From Longimicrobiales bacterium (lineage in GTDB: Bacteria > Gemmatimonadota > Gemmatimonadetes > Longimicrobiales > Gaopeijiaceae): DNA of 64,000 nt. Under the pieces are notes generated by a model. The model was not told the DNA's origin. It saw nothing but the letters and a program-made list of their open reading frames with translations, and searched no databases. A program made the translations under genes and the position numbers. Positions 1-9,885 of this stretch are shown piece by piece; the stretch's first letter is position 1; each line of letters opens with the position of its first letter. The stretch covers positions 62,001 through 126,000 of the forward strand of contig OX638356.1 in assembly GCA_951813395.1 (NCBI GenBank), in the 5' to 3' direction.

Positions 1-975
1 CTTCTCGTAGAGTACGAACGCCGCGCCGATCTCGATTAGCACGTTGGGATTTATCTCATAGGAGCCGTCCTCGCGCTCGCTCTCAGAGTCCGCAGTGACA
101 CACATTACGGCAGCGTCACACCGTCGCATTGCGTCAAAGACCTTTTGCGGGACAGGTATCGCTGTGGATTCCTGCTCGACCACCACGTCATAGAGCAAGC
201 CACCGAGATCCAACATCGTCTTCACCTGATCCACGATCTCCACGTTCGGCCCGTGGGAGATGAAAACACGAATCGCCTTAGCTGACAACGAGGACGATGC
301 CTCGTCGGACCTTTTTCGGTCGGGGTCCGGACTTGGAGGCTGGTCTGCGGTTTCCAGAGCACCTCGCTGGTCTTCGTTCTCCGAGTCTTCGGTAGACTCC
401 TCCGGGTCTTCCGTAGACCCACTTGACGTGGACGGACCTGCGGAGAGTTCGGCTCCGGCCACCAGTTGAGCGAGCGGGTCACGATCTACCTCAAGGCGCG
501 TAGGTTGACCACGACGCCCGATGAAGTACCTACCCAGGCCAGCTGCTTCGGCCACCCCCAAGAAGCAGGCCGCTTGGTTGCGGATCGTCTTCTCGGCGGT
601 TGTACCGAGATCACCCGGAATGTGGTCGAACCAGTGCGTGGCCAACTCGGTGAGAGCGACCACCTCCATTGCCCCATGATGAATCCATTCGGCCGCTATC
701 CGGTAGGCTCGGATCGCCAGAACGACTTCGGTGAACACAGCGTGCTGATCGTCAGCCGAGGCCCGGGCGAGTTGCCGACCTCGCGGAGTGAGACGAAGCA
801 CGTCCGCCTCCCTAGTAATCAGCCCCCACGCTTCATAGGCTGCGATCTTCCTACCATCAAGCAGGCGCCCCTCAAGAGTGGCTTTCGCATCCTGAAGGCT
901 GGCACCCGTGACCTTCGTGTTGAGGTAGGTTGCCACGGCCAAGGCATCGTCCGGCTTTGTCATTACCGGCAGCAT
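1..975 (-). CDS. TIR-like nucleotide-binding protein (partial, runs off left edge)
   Basis: Open on the minus strand from ATG at 975 to base 1 (325 codons, no stop reached). GGAG lies 7-8 bases before the ATG. Residues 1-150 look like a winged-helix domain (AYEAWGLITREADVLRLTPR). Residues 190-230 are an acidic Ser/Glu/Asp-rich linker. From about residue 234 a domain begins IRVFISHGPNVEIVDQV and runs to NPNVLIEIGAAFVLYE, with a candidate catalytic Glu at residue 315. This matches the predicted nucleotide-binding TIR-like fold (the Pycsar/CAP12 effector TIR group), whose members cleave NAD or bind nucleotide signals. A role in antiphage defence is inferred from the fold and from the restriction remnants nearby. 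It is the gene most likely to be missed here because it has no stop in the window. Confidence 0.75.
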   Translation of the reverse strand, partial: MLPVMTKPDDALAVATYLNTKVTGASLQDAKATLEGRLLDGRKIAAYEAWGLITREADVLRLTPRGRQLARASADDQHAVFTEVVLAIRAYRIAAEWIHHGAMEVVALTELATHWFDHIPGDLGTTAEKTIRNQAACFLGVAEAAGLGRYFIGRRGQPTRLEVDRDPLAQLVAGAELSAGPSTSSGSTEDPEESTEDSENEDQRGALETADQPPSPDPDRKRSDEASSSLSAKAIRVFISHGPNVEIVDQVKTMLDLGGLLYDVVVEQESTAIPVPQKVFDAMRRCDAAVMCVTADSESEREDGSYEINPNVLIEIGAAFVLYEK

Positions 976-1604
976 ATGGTGATCTCCTGAGTCTAAGAGT
1001 GTCCATTCAGAACGTTGAGAGAAGGTAGCATCGTACTGTATCGTCAAGACTCAAGGCACCCCGAAGGCGATCCTCCGACCCAACGGTCAAGTCCCAGCGT
1101 TGACATACCTTCACCCAACATCTCCGACTGGCGAAGCGTAACGGATCTCCGCTCGTCGGTCAACCGAGCGCGGTTGGCGTACGCCGTTTAACAGTCCCTA
1201 AACCGTCAAGGGCCGACGCGGTACGCCCTATAAGCGTAATCGTCAGGCCCACGCCGGATCATGGTGTCTGAAGAATAGGTCGAGAGGGTGAACGTGCGGA
1301 TCGTGCGGTTGCGCGAGACTTTCGCGGAGATGGCCGAGACCGACCTGGGGGCGTGGAGTTGCTGGAGATCAGCGGGGAGCGGGTACGTGGGCGCTGCCCC
1401 GCACTCCGGGCCGGACGGGCCGGACCGGGATTGTCGTCCCAACCGGTAGAGGAGCCCCGGCAGCGGGAATCGGCCGGACCACTTATGCCCGTGATGTCCT
1501 CACTCCGCGTTGCTGCGGCTCGCTGCGATCCGCTCGCGCATCCATTCGTCCACCTCGGCCTCGACCCATCCTACGGCGCGCGATCCCAGCGAGACCGGCG
1601 ACCG
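976..1604. other. Intergenic region without a convincing gene
   Basis: Short open frames exist on both strands (for example 1206-1442 minus and the upstream part of 1353-1805 plus), but none shows a recognisable domain or ribosome binding site. The right part may be degraded sequence belonging to the restriction-gene remnant that follows. The promoter of the TIR-like gene must lie near 980-1100, but I could not pick convincing boxes. Confidence 0.4.
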
Positions 1605-1858
1605 GAGGACGAAGTCACCTTCGAGACCGTGCTGAACTCCATGGACGGAGATGCGGGACTCCGGGCCGCCGCCAGGGCCAATCCGCCCGAGAACGTGCGG
1701 CTCAGCTTCGACACAAGGTCAGCAACGCGATCGAGGACATCATCGACCGAAACTTCAAGCTCTACAAGCGGATCACGGAGGACGAGAACTTCGGCCCGGC
1801 GCTAAAGGATGCGCTCTTTCGCGAGTACCTGAGCCGGCAGTTGCTGGACCAAGACTGA
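1605..1858 (+). pseudogene. hsdR: Type I restriction endonuclease HsdR, C-terminal remnant, frameshifted
   Basis: Two adjacent frames together read like the end of a type I restriction R subunit. The first frame (about 1605-1711) gives TFETVLNSMDGDAGLRAAARANPPENVRLSF. A frameshift near 1711 moves to the frame giving KVSNAIEDIIDRNFKLYKRI and ending ALFREYLSRQLLDQD before TGA at 1856-1858. HsdR proteins end in this type of helical segment, which contacts the methylase complex. The helicase and nuclease parts and the M and S subunits are absent, so this is a decayed copy with no function. It marks the left region as an old defence island. Other HsdR-like families remain possible. Confidence 0.6.
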
Positions 1859-1934
1859 CTTGGCCGGCATGAAGGCGCTACCGACCCAGTTGGGAGTTCC
1901 TTCGGGTTGGGGGCGTATTCGTCCCGCCCGCAGT

Positions 1935-2426
1935 TCAAGTCTGCGGATTGGCGTGAACAACCCCCACAACGAGTCCCAGGACGATCCCGCTCCAGTAGCG
2001 GAGCCAGCCTCCGACAACCGGGAGGACTCCTTGAAGGATCGCCACGGCGGTGCCGGCTGCCGCTCCCACCGCGATGGCACGCAGCATTGCGGCACGGACT
2101 TCGGCCTTCGCGATCTTGCGTCGCAGGGTGGGCTCCGATTCCCAGAGGACTGGATCACGCGCCGATCCCCAGTCGACATGAATGGTGCGGCGGAGAGGTG
2201 CTTCCTCGGTGGACTCAATCCCAGCGATCGTCACGCCGGGGGGTATCTTGTGCTCATCGCCCGCCGGCCTAAAGCCCTTCGGACAGAATAGCGTGCCCGG
2301 CGGATAGCGGCGCTCGCCTTCGGAGGTCTGCAACCGGACGGACGCTTCATTGATGATGTAGCGCTTCGGGGCTTCGCTGCCCTTCTCGTATTGGTCCTTG
2401 GACTGCGGTACTACGATATCTTTCAT
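1935..2426 (-). CDS. Hypothetical membrane protein with C-terminal hydrophobic segments
   Basis: A 163-residue protein of no family I recognise. I chose ATG at 2426 (MKDIVVPQSKDQ) over the one 12 codons upstream because GGGAGG sits 4-5 bases before it. The first 110 residues are soluble and contain ASVRLQTSEGERRYPPGTLF and a segment rich in Pro and charged residues. Residues 115-160 form two hydrophobic stretches (AIAVGAAAGTAVAILQGVLP and SGIVLGLVVGVVHA) that should anchor it in the inner membrane. It is transcribed away from the neighbouring TIR/deoxyribosyltransferase-like gene. A role in the defence island is possible but unsupported. Confidence 0.6.
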   Translation of the reverse strand: MKDIVVPQSKDQYEKGSEAPKRYIINEASVRLQTSEGERRYPPGTLFCPKGFRPAGDEHKIPPGVTIAGIESTEEAPLRRTIHVDWGSARDPVLWESEPTLRRKIAKAEVRAAMLRAIAVGAAAGTAVAILQGVLPVVGGWLRYWSGIVLGLVVGVVHANPQT

Positions 2427-2881
2427 GGGGCCTCCCGGACTCTTACACAACGGAACGGTCAAGCGTTTTCATAGGGGTGAGCGCGTGGTCGGACGCGAAC
2501 CTCCACGCCACGGGAAGATACCCTGATTGAAATGCGAGGCTCAACGACATGGCGTGAATCCCTGCCGCAGCTGACGATGTGGGCGCTCCCACGAGCCACA
2601 GGCGGAATCGGACGGAATTGCGACTCTGCCGAAGGAATACCGGAGCGGGCGCGACGCGTCCCGGCTTGGCTCGGTCCGGTGGCCCATGCGACGAGGCGGC
2701 GTCAGGCTCAAGGATTTCGTGACACTGCGAAGGCCACCTGTCAGCACCCGCTTGCGGGCGGCAAGGACTCCTTCGAGAGTCCCCAAGGTGCCCTGACCCG
2801 GCACTTGGATAGAAGAAAACGAATGACGAGGATGAGCCTCGTGAGCCCAGAGAGGCCGAATTGAGAGGATAAGGCGGATTG
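2427..2881. other. Intergenic region with two small hairpins
   Basis: This is a divergent promoter region between the membrane protein (minus) and the next gene (plus). Overlapping open frames on both strands have no domain. Two perfect 6-bp hairpins are visible: GGACTC/GAGTCC at 2765-2782 with a 6-base loop, and ACGAGG/CCTCGT at 2826-2842 with a 5-base loop. Neither is followed by a T run, so they are not clear terminators. They could be leader structures or operator sites. Confidence 0.3.
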
Positions 2882-3826
2882 ATGGGACAGACGTGTCTGA
2901 TATGGGGTACTCCAGCCGAAGTCCGGCGTGTGAATCGCGGCCATGCGTTTTGGGTACAGTCGCGCCGCGCGGGCGGCCAGTACCGGATCTCCGGGCAGGC
3001 CGCCGCGACGATCAGGAGTGGGTACCTTGACGAAGTGGCGAAGGCTAGGCTGACCACGGTACTGATTGATCGAAGATCTGAGCACGAGGGCGTGCCGATC
3101 GTCGATTGCACGTTGGTCGAAGAGGCGAAGACGGCCTTAGAGCTTCAGCGCCCTGAGCGCGCCGAGCGATTGTTGAAGCACATTGCGGAGAGCGAGTTGT
3201 CGTCGCCCGACCATCCGGTGGCTTTGGGCCACCCCATTGTTCCAGAAGCATTGGCCTATTCGGAATCGTGGAACGATGGACAGGTCAGAATGCTGCTTCA
3301 GCACTTGGAGGGCGAAGGATGGCTGACGGTGGAGGGCCTCCCTGACGAGATTCAGTGTACGGTGACGGTTTCGGGACACGACCATGTAGCCGGAGCGGAA
3401 GAACCGATCGGGCGAGAAGCCTTCGTAGCGATGTGGTTCGACACCAGCATGAACGATGCCTACAAGAATGGCATCGAGCCGGGCATTCGGGACGCTGGCT
3501 TCGTTCCGATGCGAATCGACGAGAAGAAGGACGCGAACAGGATCGACGATGACATCCTGGAAGCAATCAGGCAGGCTCGATTCATCGTGGCGGACATGAC
3601 CCACGGCAGTGAAGGAGTGCGCGGAAGCGTGTATTTCGAGGCCGGCTTTGCTCGTGGTTGCGGCTTGGAGATAATCTACTGTTGCCATAGGGGCTGCATT
3701 GACCAGTTGCCGTTCGACACTCGTCAATATCATCACATCGTCTGGGATACCCCCGAGGAACTGCGCGCCGAGCTAGTCGAGAGGATTCGCGCACGAATCG
3801 GGGCTGCGGCTTCGGATGCGAGGTAA
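2882..3826 (+). CDS. TIR/nucleoside 2-deoxyribosyltransferase-like protein
   Basis: A 314-residue protein. ATG at 2882 follows AAGGCGG; a TTG one codon upstream is an alternative. Residues 1-170 are an N-terminal region with winged-helix-like segments (MLLQHLEGEGWLTVEG). Residues 178-310 form a Rossmann-like domain: EAFVAMWFDTSMNDAY, GFVPMRIDEKKD, RIDDDILEAIRQARFIVADM, then YFEAGFARG with a likely catalytic Glu at residue 253, and a C-terminal IVWDTPEELRAELVERI. This is the pattern of deoxyribosyltransferase/TIR-related nucleotide-cleaving domains, often annotated only as hypothetical. Its layout (regulatory N-terminus plus nucleotide-processing C-terminus) parallels the TIR-like gene at the left edge. 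Substrate unknown; a defence role is inferred from the neighbourhood. Confidence 0.7.
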   Translation: MGQTCLIWGTPAEVRRVNRGHAFWVQSRRAGGQYRISGQAAATIRSGYLDEVAKARLTTVLIDRRSEHEGVPIVDCTLVEEAKTALELQRPERAERLLKHIAESELSSPDHPVALGHPIVPEALAYSESWNDGQVRMLLQHLEGEGWLTVEGLPDEIQCTVTVSGHDHVAGAEEPIGREAFVAMWFDTSMNDAYKNGIEPGIRDAGFVPMRIDEKKDANRIDDDILEAIRQARFIVADMTHGSEGVRGSVYFEAGFARGCGLEIIYCCHRGCIDQLPFDTRQYHHIVWDTPEELRAELVERIRARIGAAASDAR

Positions 3827-4277
3827 GGGGCTCCAACTATCTTCTCAACGACACGAGCCGCACGAAGAACACCCGTCTCAGAGCCCCGCGCTGGAACTCG
3901 CCCACTCTTTGGCGTATAGGGTCGTATGCTACGAGCCGTGCCCGGTTTTGGGGCGTATTCGTCCGAGAACCGTGATGTGACACGCCTCCGCAGGCTGGGG
4001 GACAAGCGTCGTCTACGGCTCTGGGGAGACGGTGGTGAGTACGGTCCTGAGGGAAAAGCGATTCCCGCGGATTTGAGGTGATTCCCCCGCCGTTTCTGGA
4101 CGACGGAAGCCGATGCGGTTCAAGGGCAGAAAGCGCAGATCGTGCAGTCCTGATTGAACTTACGTGGTTTCTTGCCTTGATTCGGTTCCCGGTGAATCTG
4201 CCGCTGGGACTGGGCGCATAATGAGGGACTCTGGGCCGGGCTATGAGACCGACGAGGGAGATAGCCGGAGTTTCATC
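3827..4277. other. Intergenic region without a convincing gene
   Basis: No frame here carries a recognisable domain. A 14-base string GGGCGTATTCGTCC near 3953 also occurs near 1911, both in non-coding positions flanking the two defence-type genes. This may be leftover sequence of a duplicated or moved segment. Confidence 0.3.
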
Positions 4278-4400
4278 ATGGGGTCCGCGGAGAGAGCACT
4301 CCGCGTGGACGACCGGCAGTTTGACCGCTTGGTCTTCGTGGAGAAGGATGCTGCCAGGCACCGGCAACTATGCGAACTGTGCGACCGACACCTGGGACAG
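4278..4400 (+). pseudogene. Possible three-Cys-motif partner (TcmP) remnant
   Basis: A short frame starting at 4278 reads GSAERALRVDDRQFDRLVFV followed by EKDAARHRQLCELCDRHLG. This resembles the stretch after the first motif of TcmP-family methyltransferase-like proteins, which show GS.L.AL....FD...F.E.D. The flanks in all frames lose the similarity, so only about 40 residues survive. TcmP genes are typical of mobile and defence regions. The match is by eye and short; a chance resemblance is possible. Confidence 0.3.
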
Positions 4401-4556
4401 TCGCAGCACGCGCACTGGCGCGGGGGCGGTGACAGCTGGAGAACCCTATATTCACCTTCCTCTCAACAAAGTCTGTTCGGCGACGAAACGATCGAAAGGG
4501 AGCGTGGCGTGGAGGGATAACCAGGGCCGCAGCAGGAAAGCCAATAGGAACACATC

Positions 4557-6830
4557 ATGAACCCAACGCGCATTCTCGCCATTTGCGCCGCATTTCTGGC
4601 GGTCACCGCCGCGCGGCCCACGGCGCAGCCCCGTGATCCCGTCGCTGACCGGACCCACGTCACGGCCCAGTCCACCCAGGTCACCATCCACCGCGACCCC
4701 TGGGGCGTCCCGCACATCATCGCGGACACCGAGGAGGCCGGGTTCTACGGTCTCGGGTACGCCCAGGCCGAAGATCAACTTAAGTTTATCTTGACCATGT
4801 TCCTCGCCGGACGCGGCGAGATGGCGGCGGCATTCGGGGACGAACCGACCAGCGGATTCGGCGGTCCGCCCACCGCGAACGCCGTCCCCGCGGACATCCA
4901 GTCGCGCATGTGGCGGCACGTCGAAGAGGCGCAGGCGGGGTGGGAGCGGCTGAGTCCCCAGCTTCAGGCCAACTACACCCACTACGTCGCGGGCATGGAA
5001 GCGTGGATGGCCGAGCACCCGGACGACACCCCGGACTGGGCGCCCGATCTCGAGCCCTGGGACCCCCTGGTACTCTCGCGCTTCGTGCTCTGGCCCGGGT
5101 ACCAGGCCGGACAGGGCCTCCAGGATTGCGCGCGCGGCGGCGTGCAGCTGGCGGCTGCCGACCGGGACGCCCTCGCCCGAGCGGACCAAAACGCGTCCAA
5201 CGAGTGGATCCTGGCTCCCTGGCGCACCCGCGCGGGCGCCATGATCGTGCTGAGCGACCCGCACGGGGGGATCGACGGGGCCTTCACCTACGAATCACGC
5301 ATGCACGCCGGCGACCTCCACGCGGCGGGCTTCTCGCTCGGCCCCATGCTCATCCTCACGCACACCCGCGACGTGTCCTGGGGCATGACCACCGGAGCCC
5401 CCGACGTCGCCGACTGCTACGAGGTCGAAGTCGACCCCGCCGATTCGCTGCGCTACCGCTACGACGGCGAATGGCGCCGGATGGAGACACGCGATGTCAC
5501 CATCGGGGTGCGGGGCGGCGACCCGGTCACGCGCACCTTCGCGTACACACGCCACAACGACGTCCTCTCGCCCGTCGTGGCGCGGCAGGACGGCAAGGCC
5601 TACGTCGTGAGCACGTCGTACATGCACACGGCCGGCGACTTCGACCAGGAGGTCTACGAGATCAACCGGGCGACCGGCATCGGCGAGGTGAAGCAGGCCA
5701 TGCGACGGCTGGGCATGTTCCCGCAGAACCTCATGTTCGGCGACCGCCACGGCGACTCGTGGTACGTCCGCGCGGGCCGCACCCCGATGCGCCCCGGCGG
5801 CCACGACTGGAACCGCCCCGTGCCCGGCAACACCTCGGCGACGGCGTGGCTCGGGATCCACCCGCTCGAAGACCTGGTCCAGCTCGAGACCCCCGCCGCG
5901 GGCTACATGCAGAACAACAACATCGCGCCCGACGTGATGCTCGAGGACAGCCCGCTCACCGCCGGCCGCTACCCCGCGTACATCTACAACGACACGCCGG
6001 GCCGCCGGAACACGCGGGGCGTGCGCACCGTCGACGTCCTCTCGGGCGCGTGGGACTTCACCTTCGACGACGCCGTCGAACTTTCGCTCGACGAGATGTG
6101 GGTGGGCACCGCGGCCTGGCAGGATGCGCTCCGGCGGGCCCTCAACGCCGATCTCGGCCGCGTCCAGGCCGCCGCGCCCCAGGTCCGCACCCTCGCGGCG
6201 CGCATCCTCGGCTTCGACGGCCACGCCCGCCAGGAGTCCCGGGCCGCGCACGCGTACCTCGTCTGGCGCGAACAGATTTTCACCCTCACCGACCTCGACG
6301 ACGCGGCCCGCGCGGCCCTCGCCGACCCTCTCTGGGAGAAGGACCCGGTTCCCGCGGCGCTGCTCCCGCGCCTCCTCGACGCCCTCGACGCCACCGCCGC
6401 CTTCATGCTCGACACCTACGGCTCGATCGACCGCACCCTGGGCGACGTCTTCCGCATCGGCCGCGGCGGCCGCACCTGGCCCCTCGGCGGCCTTTCGATC
6501 GTGCCGCCCGGCGCAGGCGGGGTGGGCTGCGCGCTCGAACTCTCCTGCGTCTTCACGCTGCGCGCCATGAGCACGTTCAGCCCGCCCGACTCGCTCGGCC
6601 TGCGCCATGTCCAGATCGGCTCGCGGCTGCTGCGGCTGGTGCAGTTCACCGATCCCATCCGGTCGTACACGCTTCACAACTACGGCCAGAGTGAGAACCC
6701 CGACTCGCCCCACTACGTCGACCAGGCCCGGCTCACCAGCGAGCGGCGCCTCAAGCCGACCTACTTCGACCCCGCGGAGCTCGCGAACCATGTGGTCTCG
6801 ACCAAAGTTCTGGACGTTATCGTGCCCTGA
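4557..6830 (+). CDS. Penicillin acylase family protein (secreted Ntn hydrolase)
   Basis: A 757-residue precursor with an N-terminal signal peptide (MNPTRILAICAAFLAVTAARPTAQ). The family cleaves amide bonds of beta-lactams, acyl-homoserine lactones or related acylated compounds after autocatalytic processing into alpha and beta chains. The alpha part begins VTIHRDPWGVPHIIADTEEAGFYGLGYAQAEDQL, the typical family start. The processing site and nucleophile are visible as NASNEW, with Ser214 the predicted N-terminal nucleophile of the beta chain. NNNIAPD and the C-terminal region to residue 740 are also family-like. The substrate cannot be read from the sequence. The next gene starts inside its last 41 bases, suggesting coupled expression with an amidohydrolase. 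Confidence 0.88.
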   Translation: MNPTRILAICAAFLAVTAARPTAQPRDPVADRTHVTAQSTQVTIHRDPWGVPHIIADTEEAGFYGLGYAQAEDQLKFILTMFLAGRGEMAAAFGDEPTSGFGGPPTANAVPADIQSRMWRHVEEAQAGWERLSPQLQANYTHYVAGMEAWMAEHPDDTPDWAPDLEPWDPLVLSRFVLWPGYQAGQGLQDCARGGVQLAAADRDALARADQNASNEWILAPWRTRAGAMIVLSDPHGGIDGAFTYESRMHAGDLHAAGFSLGPMLILTHTRDVSWGMTTGAPDVADCYEVEVDPADSLRYRYDGEWRRMETRDVTIGVRGGDPVTRTFAYTRHNDVLSPVVARQDGKAYVVSTSYMHTAGDFDQEVYEINRATGIGEVKQAMRRLGMFPQNLMFGDRHGDSWYVRAGRTPMRPGGHDWNRPVPGNTSATAWLGIHPLEDLVQLETPAAGYMQNNNIAPDVMLEDSPLTAGRYPAYIYNDTPGRRNTRGVRTVDVLSGAWDFTFDDAVELSLDEMWVGTAAWQDALRRALNADLGRVQAAAPQVRTLAARILGFDGHARQESRAAHAYLVWREQIFTLTDLDDAARAALADPLWEKDPVPAALLPRLLDALDATAAFMLDTYGSIDRTLGDVFRIGRGGRTWPLGGLSIVPPGAGGVGCALELSCVFTLRAMSTFSPPDSLGLRHVQIGSRLLRLVQFTDPIRSYTLHNYGQSENPDSPHYVDQARLTSERRLKPTYFDPAELANHVVSTKVLDVIVP

Positions 6831-9800
6831 GGCGGCAGCCGCGCTCCTCACCGCCGCCCTCTTCCTCCCACCCACCTCCGCCCAGGCCCAGAGCGTCACC
6901 GAGTGGGACGCCACGCTGGCCCGCGGCACACCCCGCGAGATCGACTTCACCACCGATCAGGGCACGTGGATGTCAGTCGACACCAGCCCCGACGGGCGCT
7001 GGATCGTCTTCGACCTCCTGGGCCACATCTACCGCGTCCCGGCGGGCGGCGGCGACGCCGAGTCCCTCACGCAGGACAGCGGCATCGCGGTCAACTACCA
7101 CCCGGCGTACTCGCCGGACGGCACGCGCATCGCGTTCGTCTCGGACCGCGGCGGGCAGGACAACCTGTGGGTCATGGACGCCGACGGCTCCAACCCACGG
7201 GCGATCCACCTCAGCGTCGACTACCGCCTGCAGGAGCCCGAATGGACTCCCGACGGCCGCCGGATCGCGGTCACCCGCAAGCTCAAGGGGCCGGTCGGCT
7301 TCTACCGCACCACCGACGTGATCTCGGTCTTTCCCGCAGCGGGCGGACCGCCGACCGACCTGGTCGTCCTCGGCGCGTCGGGCGCCACCGCTCCGGCCCG
7401 CGCCGGCTTCTGGGAGGGGGCCGACCGCGCGCAGAACCCGTCGTTCGGCCCGGACGGCCGCACCCTCTTCTTCGGCTCGGCGATCTTCACCGGCGAGGAG
7501 CGGCGCATCCGCCGCCTCGACCTCGCCACCGGCACCATCGACGACGTCACCGAGAGCACCGGCCGCTATCTCGCCTGCTGCGGACGCCCCGCGTACCCGC
7601 TGCGCCTGGGCGAGGTGGGCGCCGAGGTCTCGCCCGACGGCCGCTGGCTCACGTTCGCGCGCAAGCTCCCGGGCGGCGTCACGTCGTACCGCGGCCACGA
7701 GTACATGGGCCGCACCGCGCTCTGGATCCGCGACCTCGAAACGGGCGACGAGCGCATCCTCATGGACCCGATCACCAACGCCGCCACCGATCACCACCCG
7801 AGCTGGAACATCGGCGTCCTGCCCGGCTACTCCTGGGCCCCCGACAGCCGCTCGCTCGTGATCACCCAGGGCGGCCGCATCCGCCGCGTGCACGTCGAGA
7901 CGGGCGACGTCGAAACCATCCCCTTCCGCGCCCGCGTCCAGCGCACAATCTCCGAAATGGCCCGCGCCTCGCGCCGGATCGCCGACGACGACTTCGCGGT
8001 CCGCTTCGCCCGCACGCCCGTGACCTCGCCCGATGGCAGCCGCGTGGTATTCGAGGCCGCCGGTTGGCTGTGGATTGAAGAGGTCGGCGAGGGCAGTCCC
8101 CGCCGCCTCACCGACGACGGCGGCGACCCGCATCCCGCCGATCAGCCACTTGAAACCGGCCCGGCCTGGTCCCATGACGGACGGTGGGTCGCCTACACGT
8201 CCTGGGGTGACGCGCACGGCGGCCACGTCTGGAAGGTCCCCGCGCACGGCGGCACCCCCACGCGCCTCACGACCGCCCCCGGCCGCTACGCCAGGCCTGC
8301 CTGGCGTCCCGACGACGGCGCCCTGGTCGTCAACCGGTGGGACCCCGCGCTGACCTGGGTCACGTTTGGCGGGACCGGCTGGCAGCTCGTCGAGATCCCG
8401 GCCGACGGCGGCGACCCGCGCGCACTCACCGCGACCGGCCCCCAACGCGACATCGCGATCGGCGACGACGGGCGCCTCTACTTCGCCGGCGCGGACGGCG
8501 GCGCTCCCGCGATCCTGTCCCTCGCGCCCGACGGCGGCGACCCGCGGACCCGCCTGCGGCTCCCGCCCGGAACCGAGCAGGCCGCCCTGTCCCCGGACGG
8601 CCGCCACGTCGCCTTCCGGCACCAACAGTCCATGCACGTCGCTCCGGCGCCGCCCGGCCTGACCGCCTCCGGTCCGCTCACCATCGATCCCGCCGGCCCG
8701 GGTGTCAGGCGACTGCACGAGGGCGGCATCTACCCGCACTGGCGGGACAACCGCACGCTGGAGTACGCCTCTGCCGCCCGCCACGCCACCGTGACCGTGG
8801 ACGACGGCGAGGTCTCGTCGAGCGTCCGCGACCTCGCCCTGCGCATCCCCCGGCCCCGCCCCACCGGCACGCTGGCGCTGGAGGGCGCGCGCATCGTGAC
8901 CATGGCCACATCCCCCGACCCCGAAGTCATCGAGCGCGGCACGATCGTCATCGAGGGCAGCCGCATCGCGTGCGTGGGCGACTGCGACACCTCGGGCGCG
9001 GACCGCGTCGTCGACGTCTCCGGCAAGACCATCATCCCCGGCCTCCTCGACGTGCACGCCCACCACCTTCTCTTCTCGGGCACCTCGTTCATCCCGCCCC
9101 AGCGCCGCCACGAGTCCGCGCGCTACCTCGTCTACGGCGTCACGACCACGCACGACCCCTCGGCGCAGCCCGACCCCTCGTTCGTGATCGCCGAGATGAC
9201 CGAGGCCGGGCGCGTGATCGGCCCACGCACCTATTCGACCGGACAGACCCTGGTCTGCCCCCCGCACGGCCCCGTGCGCGAGATCAGGTCCTTCGACGAC
9301 GCGCGCAACCATGTCAACCGCCTCGCCGACCAGGGCGCGCTGTCGCTCAAGGACTACAAGCAGTGCACGCGGGTCCAGCGCCAGATGCTCGCCCAGGCGT
9401 CGCGTGAGCGCGGCGTCACCCTGACCGCCGAGAACGGCGACTTCCTCTACCTGCTGGGTCTCGTCATGGGCGGCCACACGGGCTGGGAGCACCCCATCCA
9501 GAACGTGCCCACCTATGGGGACGTGACCACGTTCATGGGGCAGGCCGGCGCGACCTACTCGCCCCAGATCACGCTGACCGACTACCCCAAGGGCGTCGCG
9601 CTGGAGTTCTGGCTGGGCGACCGCGACCTGTGGCTCCATCGAGGTCGGCAAGCTCGCCGACCTGGCCGTGCTCGACAACAACCCGCTCGACGACATCCGC
9701 CTGTCGTCCGAGGTCAGCCTGGTTCTGGTCGGCGGCAACCTCTTCGACGCGCGCACGCTGCGGCAGACATGGCCGGTCGAGCGCGACTACGGACCCCGGC

Positions 9801-9874
9801 CGTGGACGAACGCCGAAATCACAAGGACGGATGTGCGGGCGGACGACTACTGGGACCGGCGGCCGGGAGGCTGA
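6790..9874 (+). pseudogene. TolB-propeller amidohydrolase with internal deletion and frameshift
   Basis: ATG at 6790 starts a signal peptide (ending PTSAQAQ), then a PD40/TolB-like propeller with repeated SPDGRWIVFD, YSPDGTRIAF and WTPDGRRIAV blades (residues 50-690). The amidohydrolase domain follows from GTLALEGARIVTM, with the metal motif HAH at residues 756 and 758 in DVHAHH. At about 9630 the frame breaks: upstream ends LEFWLGDRDLW, and the plus-one frame resumes at GSIEVGKLADLAVLDNNPLD and runs to TGA at 9872-9874. Roughly 100 or more residues normally lie between these two points, including the last metal-binding Asp. So there is a deletion that also shifts frame. It could be a true pseudogene or an assembly error. 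The intact family acts on periplasmic amides or imides. Confidence 0.8.
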
Positions 9875-9885
9875 TGACGCGCCTG

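Noticed and set aside
2443-3111. 222-codon minus frame overlapping the NDT-like gene start
   Set aside because: No domain and Arg/Pro/Ser-rich; the plus-strand gene explains the coding signal.
5295-6953. 552-codon minus-strand frame opposite the acylase
   Set aside because: A shadow frame; the plus-strand acylase has full family motifs there.
6973-9756. 927-codon open frame on the minus strand
   Set aside because: It is the antisense of the propeller-amidohydrolase gene in high-GC DNA; low-complexity Arg/Gly/Val content and no domain.
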